Positions 58,638-64,000 of a DNA stretch of 64,000 nt are shown here, piece after piece. Made by a program: the position numbers and the translations under genes. Numbering within the stretch: position 1 is the stretch's first letter; every line of letters starts with the position of its first letter. The stretch spans positions 25,888,001 through 25,952,000 of the forward strand of contig NC_061773.1 of assembly GCF_022458985.1 (NCBI RefSeq). Reading direction: 5' to 3'. A model generated the notes under the pieces. That model did not search any database, was not told the DNA's origin, and worked only from the letters and a program-made list of their open reading frames with translations. The DNA is from Mugil cephalus. Lineage: Eukaryota > Chordata > Actinopteri > Mugiliformes > Mugilidae.

Positions 58638-58664
58638 CTAACGCGTGAAAGGCGAGATGGTCAG

Positions 58665-59043
58665 TTGCTGCGTTTCCATTACTCCTAGAAATGCGCAAAA
58701 CCCAAATATCGCAATAAAAAAAATGGTGTTGGAAGTGCCTACATTTCGAAAAACTCCCAAATATCTAAAGCTAAAACATTTTTACGCTCTCTAGATTTGG
58801 TTTTTAAGACGCATCGATTGAGAAGTGTATCGCAAAAATGCAATGGAAACACTTTTTTTTTTTTTTGAAGTCCATTTCCTCAAAGTTAAGTCTCGAGAAT
58901 TTAAAGAGAATTATGGGATATTTACGAGACTTACAGCTCATTCGGCAAACATGCTTCAATGGAAACGTGCGCAAAACGTAATTTATTGAAATTTCAGAAA
59001 TAACGCTTAAATTTTGCAAAAAAGTGTAATGGAAACGCAGCAA
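58665..59043. mobile_element. MITE with TTGCTGCGTTTCCATTAC ends
   Basis: The left end TTGCTGCGTTTCCATTAC and the right end GTAATGGAAACGCAGCAA are perfect inverted repeats of 18 bases, 379 bases apart end to end. Internal copies of AATGGAAAC occur too. No transposase. It sits 28 bases upstream of the minus-strand candidate exon at 58558-58637. Confidence 0.8.
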
Positions 59044-59211
59044 GTGTCTCACAGCAATTTTGTGTGAACAACAACTAAACAAACAAAAAAATAAATCTCA
59101 GAAAGGTCGATGGAACTTCCACGTTCTTACCCATACTTCATGAAACATCATAAACATACCACAAAAGAATAAATAAATAGTATTTACAGGCTGGTACATA
59201 ATCACCATATC

Positions 59212-59686
59212 ATGTATATGTATTAAGATGGAACAGCTAAAGCTAAAGTAGAGCTCCCCCTGGTGGTGACTGCCTGCAGTATAGGTCATAAGCTCCACCC
59301 CCTTCATGTTAGTGGGCGGGACTTGGGCCGAACGACTTCATTTTATGTATGTATGTATATAATGCATAATTTGTTTTGATTCCGTTTCGCTTTAGTTATT
59401 TGACGCTATAGAAACAGCATAGTGGAGACCAACAGTTGCCATGCCAACCACTCGGTAAAGCGGTCCCATAGGACTGTGAAAGCAAATACAGTGTATAATC
59501 AACATTTCCTTATAATGTGGAGGTAGAGCAGAACGTAGCTTTAATTAAACAAAAACGTGAGTGAGTCATAGACATCGTGGCTCCACTCTCGGACCGGATC
59601 AGACTCTGGCTCTGAAGATAATGGCATCAGTTTGACCAATGCCAGGAAGTGGGGATGCGTTGTAAATATTTAGATACAGTCTATGC
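59212..59686. mobile_element. CATAGACTGTATA-family element near cyb561d1 3' end
   Basis: Contains GAGCTCCCCCTGGTGGTGAC, CTCCACCCCCTTCATG and CATCGTGGCTCCACTCTCGG, and ends AAATATTTAGATACAGTCTATG. It is another copy of the 33947-34734 family. Confidence 0.65.
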
Positions 59687-59913
59687 AGTACGTAACCCTT
59701 CAGAAAGCCGCTACTTACAATCAGACTTTAGCTTTCACGGCGTATGTGAAGACCTTCATGAATTCCTTTCAGAAAGCCATGGTTCAAGACAAACCACTAT
59801 GTGTGGGACAATCAGCTGTTCGCTTTACTTATTTTATCACTAGCGGAGGATCCGACTCTTCCCCGAGTTCGGTTTGTGGCCACCAAAGTGGACGAAGCCA
59901 ACCCGAGTTCGTC

Positions 59914-62900
59914 CTAACTGGTCATCTTCTTGCGGGGCAGGTAGGCGTTGGTGATCTGGTTCATCACCACCAGGGCAGGGAAGAGGGGCAGCAGGAGGAG
60001 CGCCCACCACGCCACTCCCTTCACGGTGGCCTGGAACCAGTCCGAGAACATGGCCGACATCACGGTCACCGTGGCCAGCAGGTACACCACCAGGCCGCAG
60101 GTGGCGTGGTACAGCTTCAGCCTGGATGGGGAGGAGGAGACGCGCAGCAGTTTGGGGAAGACGACCGCGATGCCGCAGGCCGCTTGGAGCGCGGTGGCGG
60201 CCAAGGTGCAGGTGCCCAGCAGGCTGTGCCAGGAGACCAGGTGGGGGAGCTCGGACACGTTTTTACTGGCCACCATGAAGCCCAGGCCCGTGGCAGCAGC
60301 TATCAGCACCAGGGCCTGGAAGAACCAGTGCAGACGGACTTTACACTTCCGAGACTTGAAGCAGAAGGGAGATCCCTCGGCCGAGAAGAGGAGGATGCCT
60401 TCAGTCAGGCACAGGCAATACTGCGGAGACAGAATAGGAAGACAAGATAATCACGTTTTTTTTTTTGAGAAACACATTCCATCATGTCCTTACATCAGGA
60501 CACATACAAAACATTAAGCTAAACTATATAAATATGGTGGAACTGCTCCTCTAAAATGAAGCCAAAGCACGTAAAGCTCCCCCTGGTGTCTGGCTGCAGT
60601 ACAGGTTATAAGCTCCACCTCCTCCTTGTTAGTGGGTGGGACTAAAAACACTAACGTATGTGTCAAATTGTTATTTTTTCAAAGATAGTTTCTCTTATAA
60701 AGTTCATACATACTCAAAAGTCAGCGAAAGTTTCCATCGCCATTGTTGAAAGTGAAGCACAAAGTACAAACAGAAATGAACCTAAAAACAGACACAGCGC
60801 CAACTAGTGTTTGGGTGGTGTTATTACAGATGAGCGCACAAGTGTAAATGACTCACACCAGCGTAGACTACATGCGAAAGTTACGACATCTAGGTACCGC
60901 GGTCCTATAAAAGAGCCCTGTGAGTAGGACAAAAATAAATAAATGAGAACAATGTATAATCAAACATTTCCTTGTAAGTGTTGGAGTCGGAGCAGAACAT
61001 ATTATTAATTAAACCTGTCACACAGGTAGGTCCATGTTTACACACAGTATAAGGCTTGTTGTTATTAACTCTGAACTGTTTGTGTCCTTTCTACATAACC
61101 TCATATTGAACCCCTTCAAACTGAGTGGCAAAAAGTGATAGTTGAACATGGAGATTAGCAGCATTAGTTTGAATCACAGGCTTTAATAGCATCTAAATTT
61201 CAGAATTGTTTTTTTTAAAAAGTGAAGATGTTTACAGATATCTGCCAAAGAAAAGGGAAGTAAATGTATTACTGCTGCATTACAAGAAACAACTGGAATC
61301 CAGGCACAGAAACCTGGTGTTGTGGTTCACATTTAGTGTCTGGTAATGTTAATTTATGCTGTATTTTTTGATTTTTTGATTGAAGTCAAACCTTAAGTTA
61401 GTTCTTAAGTTACGTTCTGGAGGGCTGTCAGATAAGTTTGCGGCTGTTGTTGTTTTGTCGTAGTTACGGTCGAAAGTAACTATTTTAGTTACAACAATAA
61501 ATAACAATAAAACAGTAAACAGAATATTTGTGATCACTCCTCATCATCCTTTTAACGCTACAGTATTGTATGGCTAAAGTTACCTCTCAGTAAAGCTCTT
61601 AGCGTTAGCATCTTTTATTTAGCTACATTTATCATAACTGAGATAAACTAAAAATAACTTAAACTAACTGAAACTGAGGCTAATCCACTTTTTCTGTGTT
61701 GTGTAAAGTACCAAAAGGTCGTACCTTAGTATTACCAGGTGAACTGATTTCTGGGCACATGTCAATGTTCATGGACAATTTGTGATTTGGTAGTTTTTAT
61801 AAATCATTGTCGAGTCCAATTGTCCTTAATTTGATCTGATAATCCACATTTTTCCCGTCTCTCTGTATTTACTGATACATTTCACATGTTTTTGCCCCTC
61901 AGGGGGCGTGGCCTCGGGCATCAGTGGCGTCAGTGCACACCCTCTATATCTATAGAACAAATAATCAAGTAGTGGCTACAACCTCAATGACAGGAGTTCA
62001 GCTCAGATATGAAGGCTGACGTCCTGCAGCAACGTCATGAAAAAACAAACACCGACTGGAAAGTTACTCCAGTGTCCTCGCGAACATAGTCCATTCGTAA
62101 CACAATAGCTGGTGCAGTGATGCAACGCGGCTAGTTAGTGCGGCCACCCCATCTATTATTCAAGTGGAAAAAAAAGATCCCGAGTCGAATGCTTTCAGGA
62201 GAGTGAATACAGTTAATATAGTTTACTACATCTCAACGTGACTGTAGAAACAAGTTTATTATACAGGTTGTAATAATATTTCAGTGCAAATAAAACCTAA
62301 ATTACCCTAAAAATAGAATAAAAGCTATAAACTTGAAGTAGATGATCTACCTAGTCAACCTATGCAGACAATGAGATCTACGCTTCAGTTCAATTCAGTT
62401 TTAATTTATTTAGGCAAGAACTTCACGATACGATACACGATACGTATCACGATACTTGAGTCACGATACGATACATTATTGCGATATTATGATACTGCAA
62501 CATATTTCAATATTCTACATAGTTCACTGAGAATTTTTAAATGCAGCTTAGAATACACGTTGTATATGTGTACATCAGAAGACTGATAATTCATTTTAGT
62601 CAAAAACAATATTTGTGTTTATAGTTGTACCGAATAAATGGAGGTGGATGTGTTCACGGCCCCTTTTTCTTTGTTTTTATTTTAAAATCGGTATTAAGAC
62701 GCTAAAAATTGATATTGTATTGGATGAAAAAGCATCACGATATATTGCCATATCGGTATTTATTTTTTTCCCCCACCCCTAGTTTTAATTATATGGCGTC
62801 AATCACAACACAAGACATTTTACAAAACCTGGTCTGAAACCTCCAGAGCAAGCATGAACTCTCTTTTTAACAGGAGGAAGCTCACATGGAGGAAAACATC

Positions 62901-63255
62901 TGCTTGGGGCCGGACACACAGAGATAAACAAACATCTGAAAGAATAAACCTCAGCCCTCGGCTCCAGTCCTTAATGTGAAAGACTACAACAAAACAGGCC
63001 AGACATCTTCCTCTAATCATGGACAAATTTGAACCGTAAGTAGACAATTGTTTTACATAGTTGTCTATGTGTTGTTTGGTCTTCGCTAGGCTTTCTAATC
63101 GAAGACTGATGTCACAGTCCTCACTGATAGGATAAACATGCCGGCTCGTATTAGTTATCAATTAACATGTGTGTGGAAAGAGAAACACAGCGATGTCGTG
63201 TTTGGACCGTTACTTACAGCAAGAGACATGCAGACTGGATGCCAAGAAAAGAGAC
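59914..63255 (-). CDS. cyb561d1: Cytochrome b561 domain-containing protein 1, 3' part
   Basis: A multi-pass di-heme membrane protein of the cytochrome b561 family, thought to move electrons from ascorbate across membranes. Two exons in transcript order: 63255-63218 and 60420-59914 (TAG stop), 181 residues plus a split codon. The 38-base exon encodes LFSWHPVCMSLA and joins YCLCLTEGILLF without a frame break, as in CYB561D1. Candidate heme-ligand histidines lie in SWHP, RLHWFF, LVSWHS and KLYHATCG, and four to five hydrophobic spans follow. The C-terminus AYLPRKKMTS matches the CYB561D1 ending (LPRKKM) rather than that of CYB561D2 (LYRKR), which decides the paralogue. The N-terminal exon, about 45 to 50 residues, is not visible and should lie beyond the right edge. 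A 255-codon open frame on the opposite strand is only its shadow. Confidence 0.92.
60520..61052. mobile_element. CATAGACTGTATA-family element, cyb561d1 intron
   Basis: Starts AACTATATAAATATGGTGG, contains AGCTCCCCCTGGTGTCTGG and GCGCCAACTAGTGTTTGG, and ends CCATGTTTACACACAGTAT. A fuller copy, though its termini have drifted. Confidence 0.6.
62400..62965. repeat. CACGATACGATA element and LINE tail in cyb561d1 intron
   Basis: 62430-62780 has repeated CACGATAC and CGATACG units at the left and CACGATATATTGCCATATCG then CCCACCCCTAG at the right, a teleost element type. 62785-62965 is a LINE tail (TATGGCGTCAATCACAACAC, CCTCCAGAGCAAGC) like the one at 42000-42165. Confidence 0.5.
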
Positions 63256-63469
63256 CTGGAACAGAGAGAAACACGAGTGAGCATGTTACAGCCTGAAACT
63301 ATCAAATAAAAAAATAAAAAAAGTAAATAAAAAAGTTCTAATTAATGCGAAAACTGCTTTTGGAGTTTGACATGAGTCTCGCTCTAAACTTTCTAACCAG
63401 CTTCTGATTAGAAAACGATCAAGTGGCCAGAGATCTGCTTTCTCATCAGTGCAGCTACAACCAAGGAGG

Positions 63470-63840
63470 TGGAGGTCCAGGTCAAACCTGCAGCCTGTAA
63501 ACATCAACAGCGTGTAGAGGTGGTTCAGACCTATAAGTACTTGGTTCTACAGCTGGATCACAAACTGGACCAGTCGGCTAACGCAGACTCAGAAAAGTCT
63601 CTATTTCCTCAGGAGGATAAGATAACTTTCAGATAAGTTTAATATCTGATGGACATGTTCTACCAGACTACTGTTGGCTGGGGAGGGAGGACTAAGAAGA
63701 AAGCAACCTCACAGCAGGACAAGCTGATACAGAAGCAGGACTCTGGACATCGGTGACAGATTAAAAGGACCTTGAACAAGCTCCGGTCCATCCATCATGG
63801 ACAATGTCCACCACCCTGAAGACTCGCTTTGAGGAACCAA
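63470..63840 (+). mobile_element. LINE reverse-transcriptase C-terminal fragment
   Basis: The + strand encodes VVQTYKYLVLQLDHKLDQS near 63518-63575, a decayed form of the fish LINE block that reads YKYLG and LDxKLDW. Out-of-frame remnants such as DKLIQKQDSG and DNVHHPEDSL follow. It is probably the same group as the antisense fragment at 40090-40490. Inactive. Confidence 0.65.
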
Positions 63841-64000
63841 CTGGACTGTGGTCATTGATGATACTACTTTATATCCTTTAAACCGCATTATACATTCATA
63901 TTATTATTATTATTATTTAACTATTATTATCTAACATAGCTGTTTCCATCCGGCTCGAAGGAGGCACATTTTTCAAGTCGTTTGTGTACGAGCTGATATG
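63841..64000. other. Right edge, cyb561d1 upstream intron
   Basis: AT-rich sequence with a short ATT repeat near 63900. The cyb561d1 first coding exon is not visible here. Confidence 0.5.

Noticed and set aside
59683..60450. 255-codon open frame on the + strand
   Set aside because: It is antisense to the cyb561d1 last exon, which matches a known family over its whole length. The + frame has low-complexity Gly/Gln/His composition typical of a shadow of a GC-rich exon.

Overview
This window reads as chromosomal DNA from a bony fish (teleost). The evidence is five vertebrate genes split into many short exons by GT-AG introns, AT-rich introns of modest size, and a dense load of the small inverted-repeat elements, LINE tails and microsatellites typical of teleost genomes. 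The species is not determined. No operon, phage, CRISPR array or bacterial feature is present. Almost all long open frames that do not follow an exon are shadows.  Layout: 1-10915 is the 3' part of lamb3 (laminin beta-3) on the + strand, with 20 coding exons visible and the signal-peptide end off the left edge. 13247-22825 is camk1g (CaM kinase I gamma) on the - strand, in 11 coding exons, convergent with lamb3. 26842-42869 is usp48 (ubiquitin peptidase 48) on the + strand, 27 exons, all resolved, divergent from camk1g. 46246-55915 is zbtb40 (BTB and C2H2 zinc-finger protein) on the + strand, 12 coding exons including an 18-base microexon. 59914-63255 is the 3' part of cyb561d1 (cytochrome b561 domain protein) on the - strand, two exons, with its 5' end off the right edge. 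Two small unrecognised splice-compatible reading frames lie between genes, at 43196-43471 (+) and 58145-58637 (-).  The genes do not form a pathway: a basement-membrane adhesion subunit, a membrane-anchored calcium-dependent kinase, a nuclear deubiquitinase, a DNA-binding factor and a transmembrane reductase. What links them is position. Their human counterparts are, from general knowledge, all on chromosome 1 (1q32, 1p36 and 1p13), and the lamb3/camk1g convergent pair is also adjacent in human.  The most useful observations are a GC-AG intron in the camk1g kinase core, a 64-base camk1g last exon that supplies a CaaX prenylation signal, the zbtb40 microexon, two unrecognised gene candidates with poly(A) signals, long inverted-repeat elements present as matched pairs, a three-unit diverged repeat in usp48 intron 1 that carries decoy splice acceptors, and a CRE/ETS cluster at the usp48 promoter. 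I see nothing that amounts to a new multi-gene system.
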